A stretch of DNA of 64,000 bases from Bemisia tabaci (GCF_918797505.1 NC_092797.1:53294157-53358156), one strand, 5' to 3'; shown: positions 1 to 10,217, numbered from the stretch's first letter. Program-made: numbers and translations. The notes: generated from the letters alone by a model not told the origin.

Positions 1-516
1 TAAGAGCGTATCTCGATTACGGGATGAGACCCAGAAAGCATTGATTTATACGTATAACACGGCTCACGCGGAAATTGACATACGCGCTTACGTCGAGGGG
101 ATTCTCGGGGATTCTTCGGCAATTTTATCGTATATTTACGAATCGGCAACTTGCTTCGATTTAGTCTTCAACTTTGCAGGAGCCGATCAAAAACGGTTTT
201 AGAGGAATTGCTTCTTGCAAGAGTGAGGGATTTGCGATTCGACCAAATGTAATCGTCCGAGGGTGAAGGTACACCAATCCACGTAGAAGTTTTCAGGAAA
301 GCAGTTTTTGTCGAGTCGGGTTCAAAAAATCGGATCTTGAAATTTCCACGGAAATCCGTCCGGCGTTCGGAAGAAAAAGGAATGAGCGGTTTGGTTCGGT
401 TTTGCACCGAAAGAGGTCGTAAATTTTGTGCGTGCAGGAGGGGCGTTTTATGCTCTAAAAACTGAATTTCGAGTTTCTGTGACCTGCAGTTCCATTCCCA
501 GTGAAGCGTCAAAAAT
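1..516. other. No gene recognised
   Basis: Unique-looking sequence with no repeat partner noticed in the window. An antisense open frame of 163 codons spans 168-659, but it runs into the M3 transposon and has no recognisable domain, so I do not call it a gene. Confidence 0.5.
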
Positions 517-769
517 CGACGGCGTAAATCGGCAATCATATATCTCGTTTGCGGTGTCTGAAAATCTCCGCCTCTATGTTGTTTTTTTAGAGGAGAACAA
601 ATTGACATCGTTCCTTGAAGCGTTTGCAGGATTTTCTTCGCACAGAGAAGAAAAATCACGGCAAGTTTAAAGAACTGCCGTCGAGTAGTGGTCCGTTAAA
701 AAAATAAAGTATGACAGGAAGTCTGCGACGTCGCAAGCGGAGTTATGTGATTGCCGACTTACACCGTCA
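517..769 (+). mobile_element. M3 MITE (CGACGGTG termini), full length
   Basis: Starts CGACGGCGTAAATCGGCAAT and ends with the inverted match ATTGCCGACTTACACCGTC followed by A (G to A change). It is flanked on both sides by AAAT (513-516 and 770-773), a 4-bp target duplication. The 253-bp length matches the copies at 46077, 51086 and 62452. There is no coding capacity, so this is a non-autonomous DNA transposon. The superfamily is not assigned, because a 4-bp AT-rich TSD fits more than one. Confidence 0.9.
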
Positions 770-784
770 AAATATCCCCTTACA

Positions 785-1143
785 CACGGAGAAAAAAAAC
801 TCGTGCGTGGGATCCGAAGTTTAGGTCATATGGATCTCTGAAGTTTTCAGATTGAGCATCTGAACACTTTAGGTCTAGCTGCCGAAGTTCGGATCATACA
901 TCTGAAACTTCAGTTCTCACATCTGAAGTACTTCAGATGTGAGAACCGAAGTACTTCGGATGTGAGAACCGAAGTACTTCGGATGTGAGAACCGAAGTAC
1001 TTCGGATGTAAGAACTGAAGTTTCAGATGTATGATCCGAACTTCGGCAGCTCGACCTAAAGTGTTCAGATGCTCAATCTGAAAACTTCAGAGATCCATAT
1101 GACCTAAACTTCGGGTCCCACGCACGAGTTTTTTTTCTCCGTG
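785..1143. mobile_element. M1 foldback transposon, 359 bp
   Basis: An almost complete palindrome: termini CACGGAGAAAAAAAA and its complement, with arms continuing inward for about 150 bp. It is flanked by CA on each side (783-784, 1144-1145), consistent with a 2-bp TSD. The centre (about 935-1010) has three tandem copies of a self-complementary 23-bp motif containing CTTCGGATGTGAGAAC. A second 359-bp copy lies at 16280-16638. CAC-type termini with a 2-bp TSD resemble the CACTA/Mirage/Chapaev group; that assignment is inference. Confidence 0.9.
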
Positions 1144-1396
1144 CAACAAAATTATATGTAAAGACGTTTACAGCCTGAGATGCTGAATGTCTTAAAATTA
1201 TACCAACTAACCTACTAACTAACTAAAGTAACGTAGCAGCAGCGGCTAGTCGATAAAGAAATCAAAAGTCTTCGCTATCTGCAATACTCCTTCGTTGCTC
1301 AAGGTGGGCAACCTTCCTCCTGCCCTTTTCGCCAACTGAGTGCTAGGCGTAGGCCGCGATGGGTGTGAAGCTATTACCACGCAGCAGATGGGGTCA

Positions 1397-1454
1397 GGCC
1401 TAAAATAATGGCCTATTTTACTCCCGGCCTAAAATAATGGCCTATTTTACTCCC
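1397..1454 (+). repeat. 29-bp tandem duplication (2 units)
   Basis: Two perfect adjacent 29-bp copies (1397-1425, 1426-1454), each containing GGCCTAAAATAATGGCC. The unit is internally palindromic (GGCC...GGCC), suggesting slippage or a hairpin-mediated duplication. Confidence 0.95.
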
Positions 1455-1577
1455 GGCCTGCCTGTGCCTGTGAAGCGTAGCGATGGATATATGAGGTGTG
1501 TTAAATGGGTGGTGAATTTCACTGCTTGCAACTCTCATCTACGGCGGAGAATTAAAAGTGCCCGCTTGAGGCCCATG

Positions 1578-1829
1578 CTGCCGAATTAAGGAAGAATACC
1601 GTATGAACATTCGAGAGTTGCCAAATTTCCCTAGATAAAATGTTTATTTTTCAGAAAAGTTATGAATATTTTTCTTTGAGATTTTCAGGAGTTTTCGATG
1701 AATTTTCAAACGAAATCATCTTAAAATTGGAAGAAAAATATTTTCAAGTTTACCAAGAAATTCGTGATTTATCGAAGGAAATTTGGCAACGCCTGAAGGT
1801 TCATACGGCGTTTTTTCTTAGCACGGTAG
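1578..1829 (+). mobile_element. M2 MITE, TSD CATG
   Basis: Left end CTGCCGAATTAAGGAAGAA (slightly decayed), inner arm ACATTCGAGAGTTGCC. The right end has GGCAACGCCTGAAGG then TTAGCACGGTAG. It is flanked exactly by CATG (1574-1577 and 1830-1833). The interior is AT-rich and non-coding. Orientation is set by the CATTCGAGAG-type end on the left and the CCTGAAGG-type end on the right. Confidence 0.9.
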
Positions 1830-2170
1830 CATGCTGAGGCCCAAGCTTCTTCAGGCGACGAGCGGTGCCTCAAGCCTTGTCAGCAATTAAATTTTATGAC
1901 TCTCATTAGTACTCAAAGCAACTAATGGTGTAATTAATCCACCCTCAGACCCTCCTCTGCTGTAAAAGAATAAGCCCCGTTTGATTTTGATACGGGGGCT
2001 GTTGGGTGTTATCAATACTCGTTCTTTTCCGACCCTCTTAAACTCCCAAAAGCGAGAGGAAGGAGTTGGAAGTTTAGAACGCAAGTATCCGTCGGGAAAG
2101 GAAAAAGAAGAGCCGATCAAGACGAGGCGTGGACCCGACCAATGAGTTCTCAGTAATTTTTGATTATTGC
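1830..2170. other. No feature recognised
   Basis: Contains short open frames only. No repeat partner was noticed in the window. Confidence 0.4.
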
Positions 2171-2172
2171 AG

Positions 2173-2383
2173 CACGGAAAAAATTAAATTGCTAATTTAA
2201 CAATTTTGTGGTTGAAAAACGTGTCCGAAATGTTTCAATGTAGATTTTACAAGAAAGAAATGCTAATTTAACCACCGCCGTGGTTGAATTAGCTTTCCAC
2301 TATGGTAAAATGTACATTTGAAACACGTTTGACATATTTTTCAACAATTTAATTGTTAAATTAGCAATCCATTTTTTTCCGTG
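2173..2383. mobile_element. CACGGAAAAAATT MITE, TSD AG
   Basis: Termini CACGGAAAAAATTAAATTGC and the complement of CACGGAAAAAAATGGATTGC. The inner arms (GCTAATTTAACAATT, GTTGAAAAA, AAACGTGT) match over about 80 bp each side. It is flanked by AG on both sides (2171-2172, 2384-2385). The terminal sequence and 2-bp TSD match M1 and M15, so it probably uses the same type of transposase. Confidence 0.9.
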
Positions 2384-2520
2384 AGTTTTGAAAAGGAGAC
2401 AATACACTTTTTTCTTGAAAATCTTTGCGTCGCGTACGTTGTCTGGTGGTGCATTATAGCCAGCTGTGCAAGTGCTGCAAGGCGTGTGTTCGGAGCGGAG
2501 AGCAAAAACTTGTGCAGTAT

Positions 2521-2558
2521 AAAGCGCCTTCAATCCCGACCGATACTCCGCACTACGC
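2521..2558 (-). repeat. Partial CAACTATTCG/TTGAAGGCGC box
   Basis: On the minus strand this reads GCGGAGTATCGGTCGGGATTG then AAGGCGCTTTA, closely matching the second half of the box at 6827-6886. The CAACTATTCG half is not evident here. Confidence 0.6.
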
Positions 2559-2669
2559 AGAGGTTAAAATAGTCGCATCCGAAAGATAGGCAAGGAATTG
2601 TATAGAAACTTTCACACTCTGGTTGGATGTTGATTTCAATAATTGTCATTGTGCAAATCGTGTTCTAAG

Positions 2670-2927
2670 TGGATTGCATTTTGCAAAAAGGAACCAAAAG
2701 CATTCCAATGTTGCTAAGATTGTGCAACTTGAATTCTTTGCAAGAAATTACATACATCATGAAGAAAATTAAATTTACGAATGTAATTTTCGTCTAAAAT
2801 TCATAGTTTATTGGGAGTAAAGATAAAACTTGCTTGGATGATCAGCCTCTACTTGCAAGGGGAAAAATGTTGCACAATCTTAGCTACATTGGAATGCTTG
2901 TGGTTCCTTTTTGCAAAATGCAATCCA
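2670..2927 (+). mobile_element. M7 MITE, TSD AG
   Basis: Inverted termini TGGATTGCATTTTGCAAAAA continuing through GGAACC, the GCATTCCAATGTTGCTAAGA block and TTGTGCAAC, so each arm is about 60 bp. It is flanked by AG (2668-2669, 2928-2929). Other copies: 13479-13740 (full) and 12638-12828 (reverse, truncated). Confidence 0.9.
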
Positions 2928-3013
2928 AGTAAAATTTAGAGAGGATGCGTGCGTATAATGCTTAAATTTGTACTTTGCGTAGTAGTCTCTTCAAAATAAA
3001 ATGATAATATAAT

Positions 3014-3056
3014 ACAAAAAAAAACAAAAAAAAAAAAACAGAAAAAAACAACAACA
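3014..3056 (+). repeat. A-rich low-complexity tract
   Basis: Interrupted poly-A with a few C and G bases, immediately left of an M2 copy. Simple sequence with no sign of a retroposed tail. Confidence 0.8.
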
Positions 3057-3069
3057 GCTTCCTCGTATT

Positions 3070-3326
3070 CTGCCGTGCTAAGGAAGAACGCCATATGAAC
3101 ATTCGAGAGTTGCCTAATTTCCCTCGATAAAATGTGTATTGTTGACGACATTCATGAGCATTTTTCCTTGAAATTTTCAGATATTTTAGATCAAATTGCG
3201 TGCGAAATTGTCCGAAAATTTTGGGAGGAAAATATTCACAATTTCCGGAGTAAAGTCGGTTTTTATCGAAGGAACTCGGCAACTCTCGAATGTTCATACG
3301 GCGTTCTTTCTTCCTTATCACCTCAG
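3070..3326. mobile_element. M2 MITE, TSD TATT
   Basis: Left end CTGCCGTGCTAAGGAAGAAC; the right end (TTCCTTATCACCTCAG) is slightly decayed. Both inner arms are of the CATTCGAGAGTTGCC type. Flanked by TATT (3066-3069, 3327-3330). Length 257 bp. Confidence 0.93.
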
Positions 3327-3714
3327 TATTAGACGAAAATTAAATTGAATGAGCGGGATTGAACGAGACGAAGTCATCATTTGTCGATCGAAGCAGCGTA
3401 ACTTTATTTCAAGGATGTGAGATTAATGCAAACAGTGCTATTTTTCTTACAAAAATGAATCTGTAAAATGTTCGTTCCGAAACTTTTCCTGATTTTTACA
3501 TGATGACGGAAAAATATCAGAGGAATTATCAGTCAACAATTTCCAAGATTCTCCTAGTAAAAATTCAATTTGCGGGAGGAAACTAGGCAACATTGTAACG
3601 CAGCTACGTTCTTTCGTGAAGAGAACAAGGAATCGTGGATTCGGCAACCGTCTTGTAAACAAAGTTGCCAGATTGTGGAATTAAATTTACATATTTTACA
3701 TGTGTTTGAATAAG
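3327..3714. other. No feature recognised
   Basis: Non-repetitive within the window. Only spurious open frames. Confidence 0.4.
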
Positions 3715-3950
3715 CACTAAAAAAAAGAAAAAAAAACACATTGGATCTAGAGTCCAGACTCTTGAAAACATTGACAAGAAAAAATACTCTTAATTCAATC
3801 GGATTTTTGCTTGAATCAAAACGAAATCCGCTTATATTAAGAGGCTTGGTTCTTGATTTAAGCTGGATTTTGATTAAATCAACAGTACTTTTTCTTGTCG
3901 CTGTTTTTAAGAGTCTGAACTCTAGATCCAAAGTGTTTTTTATATCAGTG
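3715..3950. mobile_element. M4 foldback MITE, TSD AG
   Basis: Palindrome with CACTAAAAAAAAG at the left and ATATCAGTG at the right, inner arms TTGGATCTAGAGTCCAGACT and complement, then the ACAAGAAAAA/TTTTTCTTGT blocks. Flanked by AG (3713-3714, 3951-3952). The 165-codon open frame over it is a by-product of the palindrome. Confidence 0.9.
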
Positions 3951-4272
3951 AGGGAAAGTTCTGAAAAATCAGCACTATTTGGCAACTATGCTTGTAAAAC
4001 TGACGAGCCTCCCGGATATCCGACGGAGATTTTCAGAGGGCGGCCGAGGCGGAGCGAGGCGCCGGAATCGATGAATCTCAACGACGACAACTCAGAAAGG
4101 CACTGTTGCCAGATTAAACCAGGAGATAAGCACTTTCCTCCACAGAAAATCCACATTTCATTGCACGATCCGGCACTGCAGCCGTGCGGCGAGGGCCAAG
4201 AAAATGAGCGGGGACCTTCCGTCGCTCCTCTGGCGTAAGGGCGCATCTCGATTTCCTCATGAGCCCCGGATA

Positions 4273-4427
4273 CAGAGGCGTGGTGTGAAATGCGATAAAT
4301 CGATTGTTACGCCATTTAAACCTATGGAAAAGGATCGATACACAGGGTGATCGCAGCGAACGCCTTAATAATCGATTCTTTACCATAGGTTTAAATGGCA
4401 GAACAATCGATACATCGCAAAGCACTG
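4273..4427 (+). mobile_element. M6 hAT-type MITE, imperfect 8-bp TSD
   Basis: Left terminus CAGAGGCGTGGTGTG, arms CCATTTAAACCTATG and its complement, core GATCGATACACAGGGTG. The right terminus has lost about 8 bp and reads GCAAAGCACTG. Flanks CCCGGATA (4265-4272) and CCCAGATA (4428-4435) match at 7 of 8 positions. An 8-bp TSD with a CAGNG terminus is typical of hAT elements. Confidence 0.88.
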
Positions 4428-4572
4428 CCCAGATATCGTGGATTTCTATGTCGAACAGGGCTCAAGAGGGAGACTGAGCTACGCCCTTGTATCGGAGAGG
4501 CGACACTTTTCGGCAGGATTTTTAAAGCTCGCGACTTTCCCCCACAAACCTAGTTTCACACTTGCAGTCCGG

Positions 4573-4622
4573 TATGCCGTGGTCGATGGGGGGAGGGTGG
4601 AAGAGGGGGGAGGGGGGCACGT
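4573..4622 (+). repeat. G-rich low-complexity stretch
   Basis: Runs of GGGGG and GAGGGGGG within a short GC-rich segment. No gene evidence. Confidence 0.7.
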
Positions 4623-4824
4623 ATTGAGCGTGATCTATTAATCTTGCGTCTAATCTGCTGTCGGTGACACGCGCTCGACACTCGCTCAGATAACACGCCG
4701 CGTTGTCCGATTGTTTCTCGGGATCCGTCGAAAAGATCCGAGACAATGTATTGTAGAGACCCTCTGCCGTCATAGCGAGGAGTGCCGTAACTGATTCAGT
4801 CACCGTCAAAATTCGTCTAATCTT

Positions 4825-5038
4825 CACTGAAAAAAAGAAAGAATCTTAAATTTTCCGCCAAGAAGTATTTTTTATTAAATCAAGAATTTTGCTGCTTAGT
4901 ATAAACTACTTTTTTGATTAACCCAAGCCTTATTCTCCTTGCACCAAGAAAAATGCAGTTTAAATCAAGATAAAACAAATTCTTGGCGGCAAATTCAAGA
5001 ATCATCATGCTTGAACCAAGAACATTTTTTTTTCAGTG
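4825..5038. mobile_element. M4-related CACTG foldback
   Basis: Ends CACTGAAAAAAAG and TTTTTTTTTCAGTG with weaker inner pairing (AATTTTCCGCCAAGAA versus TTCTTGGCGGCAAATT). Flanks are TT and TA, so the 2-bp TSD is not exact. A fragment with the same right arm (CATGCTTGAGCCAA) occurs near 34150-34213. Confidence 0.75.
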
Positions 5039-5057
5039 TAATTTAAAAATGGCGTGG

Positions 5058-5271
5058 TTATTGCCAAATTTAATTGAACAATTTAATTTTTTACATGAAA
5101 AAAGGGTGTGCGTATTCTTGTGGAAATTTCAGTGAATTTTCTGCATAATGCGAAGCAAATTACTCGAAATTTTCAATGAAATCCGCAGAAACTTTCTCCT
5201 GTAAAAAATCGAATTGCCCGGTTTTTGGCGATAGCTGATGTGGCTTGGTTCCTTCCTACTGAACAGGGTTC
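5058..5271 (+). mobile_element. M12 MITE, left end missing
   Basis: Shares the interior of 55411-55656: TTGCCAAATTTAATTG, TTTAATTTTTTACATGAAAA, CAGTGAATTTTCTGCATA, ATCCGCAGAAAC and the right arm CTGATGTGGCTTGGTTCCTT. The left terminal arm is absent and the segment abuts the M4-like element. Confidence 0.75.
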
Positions 5272-6051
5272 ACATATAGTATGTTACGTAGAAATCTTGA
5301 ACTTGCGAGAGGGCTATCTCAGCCTTGTATTATTCGGTAGAGAGGAAAAGGGTGATTCTGACCGAAAATTTGTTCCTGCGTAAATGTTCGAAGGGACATT
5401 TTTCATCAGAAAGCCATGTTTAGGCACGTGATCTGGATATCATTTCAAAACCACCCCCCTCGACACATTTCCCGCTCTGCATCCATAAAATGTGTTTCCT
5501 GTCTTCTTCCGTTTCCTTGTTCCTGAATAGCGTGGCCCTTGGCCCTATCTTTGATACGATATGTTTGAAAATTCAACTGGCTAAAAATCTGAATCATAAA
5601 TCAAGATGAAACCAGCTGGAAGCTCTAATAGCTACATGTCGAAGGCAATCATTTAAATCAAGTATAATGTCAAAATGCCGAGCTAGATAATACAATTTGG
5701 ACGGTTCACGTTTTGTGAATTCAAGGCGAAGAGCTCACGAGTTTTCAATGTTTTGAGAAAAACAACTCATCAAATCTACGAAGACTTGCTCCTTTGTTCA
5801 TGTATGTAAAAGTTAAAATCGTAGAAATCTGTGTTCTATGACATGCTGATCACATGCCCCTTCATGCAGGAGCATCGTTTAAAATACTATTATACGATGC
5901 ACATTTTTACGGAGACATTTTTTTCACAGGAGCAATGAATTATTTTGTACAGAATTAGGTAGAGAATCAGAATTTCAGTACAAGTATAAATATTTAACCA
6001 TTTGCCTAGGCATTTGACAAAATGCCTTATTGACTATTTGGCTGCAACATA
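5272..6051. other. No feature recognised
   Basis: About 780 bp of AT-rich sequence with no repeat partner or open frame of interest. Confidence 0.4.
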
Positions 6052-6288
6052 CACTGAGTAATAAGAAAAAAAACACATTGAATCTAGAGTCCAGACTCTT
6101 AAACGCATCGACAAGAAAAAAAAAACTCTTGATTTAATCAGATTTAAGCTTAAATCAAGAACCGAGCCTCTTAATTTAAGCGGATTTCCTTTTGATTTAC
6201 GCTTAAATCTGATTGAATCAAGAGTCCTTTTTCTTGTCAATGTTTTCAAGAGTCTGGACTCTAGATCCAATGTGTTTTTTTTCCAGTG
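6052..6288. mobile_element. M4 foldback MITE, TSD TA
   Basis: Left CACTGAGTAATAAGAAAAAA, right TTTTTTTTCCAGTG, with long complementary arms (TCTAGAGTCCAGACTCTTAA; GACAAGAAAAA; AATCAGATTTAAGC). Flanked by TA (6050-6051, 6289-6290). Confidence 0.92.
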
Positions 6289-6489
6289 TATATATCAGGA
6301 AAATGATCAGTGGTCAGCGAAGTTTAAATTTGTAAACGGTAATTATTTTTATTATTTTTATCAGAAGGCTTAAAAGCTGGAAAAGCCTGAAGTAATCAAA
6401 TTATGGACATGCCGAGTGCACATTTTTGAGCGGTAGCGCGTGTGTGAAACGAGCGCCCATGTCTAACAATAAGCAGCGATCATAAACAC

Positions 6490-6815
6490 GATTCCAAAGA
6501 GCGTACAGCGTTCCATCGGTCAATGCGTGAGATACAACTATTCGAACTCGGGTGTATGTCGCAGTATCAACTCTATTTGAAGGCGTTTTTAGCGCGTCAA
6601 ATTGACTTGCTCGATACTTGCGATGCGATGTAGCTATTATATTGTAATTGCCTAGTTGCTAGTTTACCGCTCAAAGGAAACCATGTAGGGTCTTCGAATG
6701 GTAAACATGTGATTGTTTTTAACTAGTTTAGAATGGTGATTATTGAAATTGATAGATAAAGCTATAGACAAATCGATTGATCAGGAAAATCTCTAGGAGA
6801 GATGACAGGGTTACA
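6490..6815 (+). repeat. Dispersed repeat: box plus M10-like end
   Basis: Contains the box (6528-6590: GAGATACAACTATTCG ... ATTTGAAGGCG), then TTGCTAGTTTACCG, GGAAACCATGTAGGG and GATTGTTTTTAACTAGTTTA, and ends in an M10-type terminus (GATTATTGAAATTGATAGA). The same order, reversed, is at 33735-34030. The two copies differ by an indel inside the box, so the apparent peptide frame is not conserved. Confidence 0.85.
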
Positions 6816-6826
6816 TCGGCCAATTC

Positions 6827-6886
6827 GTGAAATACAACTATTCGAACTCCGAAGTATGCCGCAGTATCACCCCGGATTGAAGGCGT
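6827..6886 (+). repeat. CAACTATTCG/TTGAAGGCG box
   Basis: Second box about 300 bp after the first: GAAATACAACTATTCGAACT ... CCGCAGTATCACCCC ... GGATTGAAGGCGTTTTAG. It is preceded by ACATCGGCCAATTCG, as the first is by CCATCGGTCAATGCG, so the flanks are duplicated too. Confidence 0.8.
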
Positions 6887-6929
6887 TTTAGCTTGGAGAA
6901 TTAACCTGCTCACAGTCAGTTCAATATTT

Positions 6930-7220
6930 GATACAGCTGTTGGGCCTGCAGTTTTTACGGCGGTGGGAAAACTATATCGACGTTGGAGCTAACAGACCAT
7001 GTCCCTCTGTTTGCGACATTTCGGAATTTCTGCATACTTTATTTTGTAAATGGAAAACTGCTCAACGTCAATTATTGAAAACTTCCGTTATTTTTGTCTC
7101 GAGTTCTGTGAAAACTTCTCGGAATGATACTGATATGTTCCCCTTTCCTTCAAAAATTCTATACTATAAGCTCCGAGACCTCCTAATTTTGCGTAACTGG
7201 TAACGATTAGTTCCAGCAGT
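6930..7220. other. No feature recognised
   Basis: Open on the plus strand from 6928 to 7203 (91 codons), but without domain similarity or codon-use evidence. Confidence 0.35.
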
Positions 7221-7452
7221 CTACCGGGCCGATTTTCATGATTTTTGCGGATATCGACGGGCATTTTGGGCAATTGTCTCTAGATAAACCAACTCTATTC
7301 CGATTTTGAAAATATGACCCAGGTTTTTTTTATATTACGTGGTAAAGTTGCGAATTTTCCCATTTAAACAATGTAAATTTATGTTCTTTGTCATAGTTCG
7401 TTTGAGCGTTCTACCGGGCCGATTTCCATGGTTTTTGCGGTTATCGATGGGT
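7221..7452 (+). repeat. Direct duplication, 190-bp spacing
   Basis: CTACCGGGCCGATTT begins at 7221 and 7411, followed in both by CATG(A/G)TTTTTGCGG and ATCGA(C/T)GGG. The sequence between the copies is otherwise dissimilar. Confidence 0.8.
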
Positions 7453-7458
7453 GAAAGG

Positions 7459-7792
7459 CTCTACATCAAGACAAACTCTCCATGCAAAGATAGGGAGCAA
7501 ATACATTAACAGGGCTGCCACTTTATTTGGGGACTCCAAAACTGAAAACACGGCAACCCTGGTAATGTATTTGCTCCCTATCTTTGCACGGAGAGTTTGT
7601 CTTGATGTAGAGGTGGACTCTCAGGATAGCGTGGAATATACCCGCCATTTTGGCCTCAACTTGAGAGCTTTTTTGAGTTCGGGAGTTGATTTCAGAGAAA
7701 ACCGGTGGCACCATCGTATGTCTCTTGCGAACTTTTACATAAGAAGCAACAGTCAAATCGCAAATTCCTCACGCATGCAACATCTCCATTGC
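7459..7792 (+). mobile_element. M13 palindromic element, left arm shortened
   Basis: Inverted arms CTACATCAAGACAAACTCTC and GATAGGGAGCAAATACATT lie on either side of a short centre (GGCTGCCACTTT...AAAACACGGCAACCC). The right side continues with GGTGGACTCTCAGGATAGCG to a GGTGGCACCATCGT end and a 75-bp tail ending CATGCAACATCTCCATT. The fuller copy is 36787-37217. The 116-codon frame here is an artefact of the palindrome. Confidence 0.88.
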
Positions 7793-7919
7793 ACTCCATG
7801 ACTCTCCCATTACGATACCCTACCAGATCCCGGCGACATTTGACAGCGGTGGGCTCTTCTCCGGCGAGGCGAGGCATCGAATCAATCGATTAAGGACAAG
7901 TCGCGTTTTCGCTAATTGA

Positions 7920-8275
7920 CGGGTTCGCCGGACGCCGGCTTCGGCATCCCCCCATTCGGCCCCCATCCCCCCGGCCCACCCCCCAATTACGGTCGCGTCA
8001 CCCGCACGGACCGCGGGGCGGCCGCAAAAAACGGTGGCGGCGGGGACGGGCGCGGCCCCGGGCTGCTTGTAATTAGCGTGGCCGCTGGATTCCACATCCG
8101 GATCGTGGCTTATGTAAATCGAATGATCCGACTTAGCCCAGTTCATCGGATCCCCATTCGCCACCCTCTCCCCGCCCCCGCTAAGCTAGCTGCACCGAGC
8201 CCAATAATCGTAGCCCCCGCCGCCAGCCCCCGGGGGGTTTTTTCCCCCGCCCGCGTTGCCGCGACTCGACACCAA
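7920..8275. other. GC-rich island
   Basis: Strongly GC-rich with runs of C (for example GGCCCACCCCCCAATTACGG) and several CpGs, unlike its AT-rich neighbours. It could be a CpG island or an ancient exon or promoter, but I see no protein similarity or clear splice signals. Confidence 0.4.
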
Positions 8276-8310
8276 ATACACTGGGAAAAAATTTCTTGTG
8301 GTATTAATTT

Positions 8311-8598
8311 CAGGGTTGCCAACAGAATTTAAAAAATGAAATTCCCTGATATTTCCCTGATTTCCCTGACGCATTTTGGTGAATTTCCCGGACACTTGGA
8401 AATGTGACGGATAGTTGAGAAAACATAATTTAAAATATAGTTTCCCGGCAAAATTTCTAGTTCAAAATCTCAAACCCATTCTAGAAAACAAATGAAGGTG
8501 ACTTAAAACCCTGAAGATTTTGTCATTTTCGTAATTTTCCCTGACATTTCCCGGTTTTCCCTGACTATTTCCGGTTTTCCCTGACATTGACAACCCTG
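8311..8598 (+). mobile_element. M5 element (CAGGGTTGCC ends), hAT-like
   Basis: Starts CAGGGTTGCCAAC and ends GACAACCCTG. The interior has AATTTAAAAAATGAAATTCC and many CCCTGA repeats. TAATTTCA occurs at 8305-8312 and 8599-8606, an 8-bp direct repeat that overlaps the first two bases of the left end. Similar segments are at 8648-8804 and 21491-21790. Confidence 0.8.
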
Positions 8599-8647
8599 TA
8601 ATTTCACTAAAAGCGTTGTTTCTTGTCGGAAAAAAATTTATTTTTTT

Positions 8648-8804
8648 ACAGGGTCGCCAACGAATTTAGGAAATAAAATTGCTTGACATTCCCCTGATTT
8701 CCATGGCACATTTCGGTGAAATTCCCTGACAACTGAAGATATAACAAGTGGTTAAGAAGACATGATTCGAAATAGTTCTTATATCTCTCTCGAAATAGGA
8801 GAAG
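8648..8804 (+). mobile_element. M5 element, truncated
   Basis: Left end CAGGGTCGCCAACGAATTTA followed by the ACATTCCCCTGATTTCC region and CGAAATAGTTCTTAT. It is cut off where the M6 fragment begins. Confidence 0.7.
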
Positions 8805-8908
8805 GATCGATCAACGGGGTGTTGGCAACAAACACTTTAATAATCGATTATTTGCCATAGCTTCACGCGGGGAATAATCGATAATCGCTCATTTACGCTT
8901 CGCCACTG
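8805..8908 (+). mobile_element. M6 hAT-type MITE, right part
   Basis: GGATCGATCAACGGGGTG, AATAATCGATTATTTGCC and the right terminus CGCCACTG are present. The left terminus is missing at the junction with the M5 fragment. Confidence 0.75.
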
Positions 8909-9318
8909 AGGAGACTCGTTTCCGACGCAGCGTTTCCTGTCCGGCAAAATTTCTCCAAGTTTAAAAATTCCACCGCCATCACCCGTTCCGTCCGCTCGGC
9001 CAAGAATTAGAGCCGGAAGTAAAGTCGCTCATTATCTCCGCTTTTTGCGCTACCGCACGAGATATATATCGTGCCATTTAGAACCTCACCGCACCCCCGC
9101 ACTGGACAGCTAATTCCTCCTCGCTGGAAAATTTTCACCCCTGGAGAAATCACAGGTAGTTAGGTTCTGGCGAGCGTTTTGCGGATCATTTAATGACAGC
9201 GCTCGTTACGATACACAAGATGCGTTGCTCAACCCAGAGACACGACAGCTTGTCCCGAACTTAAATTCGAATCGATTTTAGGAATCAAAATAAGGCTGCT
9301 TGGTTCTATAACATTTAC
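8909..9318. other. No feature recognised
   Basis: No repeat or gene seen. Moderately GC-rich at its left. Confidence 0.35.
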
Positions 9319-9320
9319 CG

Positions 9321-9528
9321 CACTGGAAAAAAAACACATTGGATCTAGAGTCCAGACTCTTAAAAACATCGATAAGAAAAAGTACTCTTGATTCTATCAG
9401 AATCTAGCTTAAATCAAGAACCAAGCCTCTTAATTTAAGATTGAAGCCGATTGAATCAAGAGTATTTTTTCTTGTCAATGTCTTCCAGAGTCTGGGCTCT
9501 AGATCCAAATGTGTTACTTTTTCCAGTG
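9321..9528. mobile_element. M4 foldback MITE, TSD CG
   Basis: CACTGGAAAAAAAACACATT at the left, complement ending TTTTTCCAGTG at the right. The TCTAGAGTCCAGACTCTTAA arm and its partner are well preserved. Flanked by CG (9319-9320, 9529-9530). Confidence 0.92.
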
Positions 9529-9941
9529 CGGAATGAGCCTCCTTTCTTCAGAGTTACAGCCAACAAAGTTTGGTCCAAAATACCCTTTGTTCTTGATTGT
9601 GACGATGGCCATTTATACGTGAGATTACATAAAAATTGGCACTTTGGTATCCCTCTCAACGCTAAGCAATTTCCTGACATTTGTACATCGCATTCGTCTG
9701 ATATTAATCTCAAAAATCGACTGTGAGAAAATTCGCGTTTGACTTCTGGACATCCTATATTTTTGGAAGTCAGCACGGCTAGCTTTCTCCTATAGTATAA
9801 AAGTTACTTTCGAAAGTTGGTGCTCAGATTCGCCAGAGAACGGCTCCTGAGTCCTGACCAAACAGTTCCTGAGCACTTAGTTTAACAATCCTATCCTTAT
9901 TTTCAAAAAGTTCACGTAGCTGAGTGCCTAACCCGACATTC

Positions 9942-10017
9942 GGACGTATTAATGCTAACAGGAACTATGTCACACGTAATCCCTATGCACATAGTTCCTT
10001 TTAGCATAAAAACGAGC
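9942..10017. mobile_element. M14 short palindrome
   Basis: GGACGTATTAATGCTAACAG at the left and CATAGTTCCTTTTAGCATAA at the right fold on each other (GGAACTATGT/ACATAGTTCC). Relatives are at 46520-46623, 57338-57459 and, more distantly, 20716-20822. Confidence 0.7.
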
Positions 10018-10078
10018 ATTCATGAGTCATCATCAGGCGAATTTCCTTTGACTTTTTCTCAACAAGTTGCTGATCAAC

Positions 10079-10217
10079 TGGAATACGCTTAGCAACAAGG
10101 AACCACTATTTCTGGCTCATTTTAGAACCAACGTATAAGCCAATAGTTTCCCTGTGCAGGAAGGTGCTTTTATGGAAGAGCCAGAGACAGTAATTTCTTA
10201 CTGCAAAATGTAATCCA
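10079..10217 (+). mobile_element. M8 MITE
   Basis: TGGAATACGCTTAGCAACAA at the left and the better-kept right arm GCAAAATGTAATCCA. The internal pairs GGAACCACTATTTCTGGCTC and GAGCCAGAGACAG flank CCAATAGTTTCCC. The TSD is not clear. Confidence 0.8.

Noticed and set aside
7451..7801. Similar peptides at 7451-7801 and 36916-37125 (MYLLPIFA, CLDVEVDSQDS)
   Set aside because: They arise from the two copies of the M13 palindrome and are mirrored by the complementary strand, so similarity is at DNA level.
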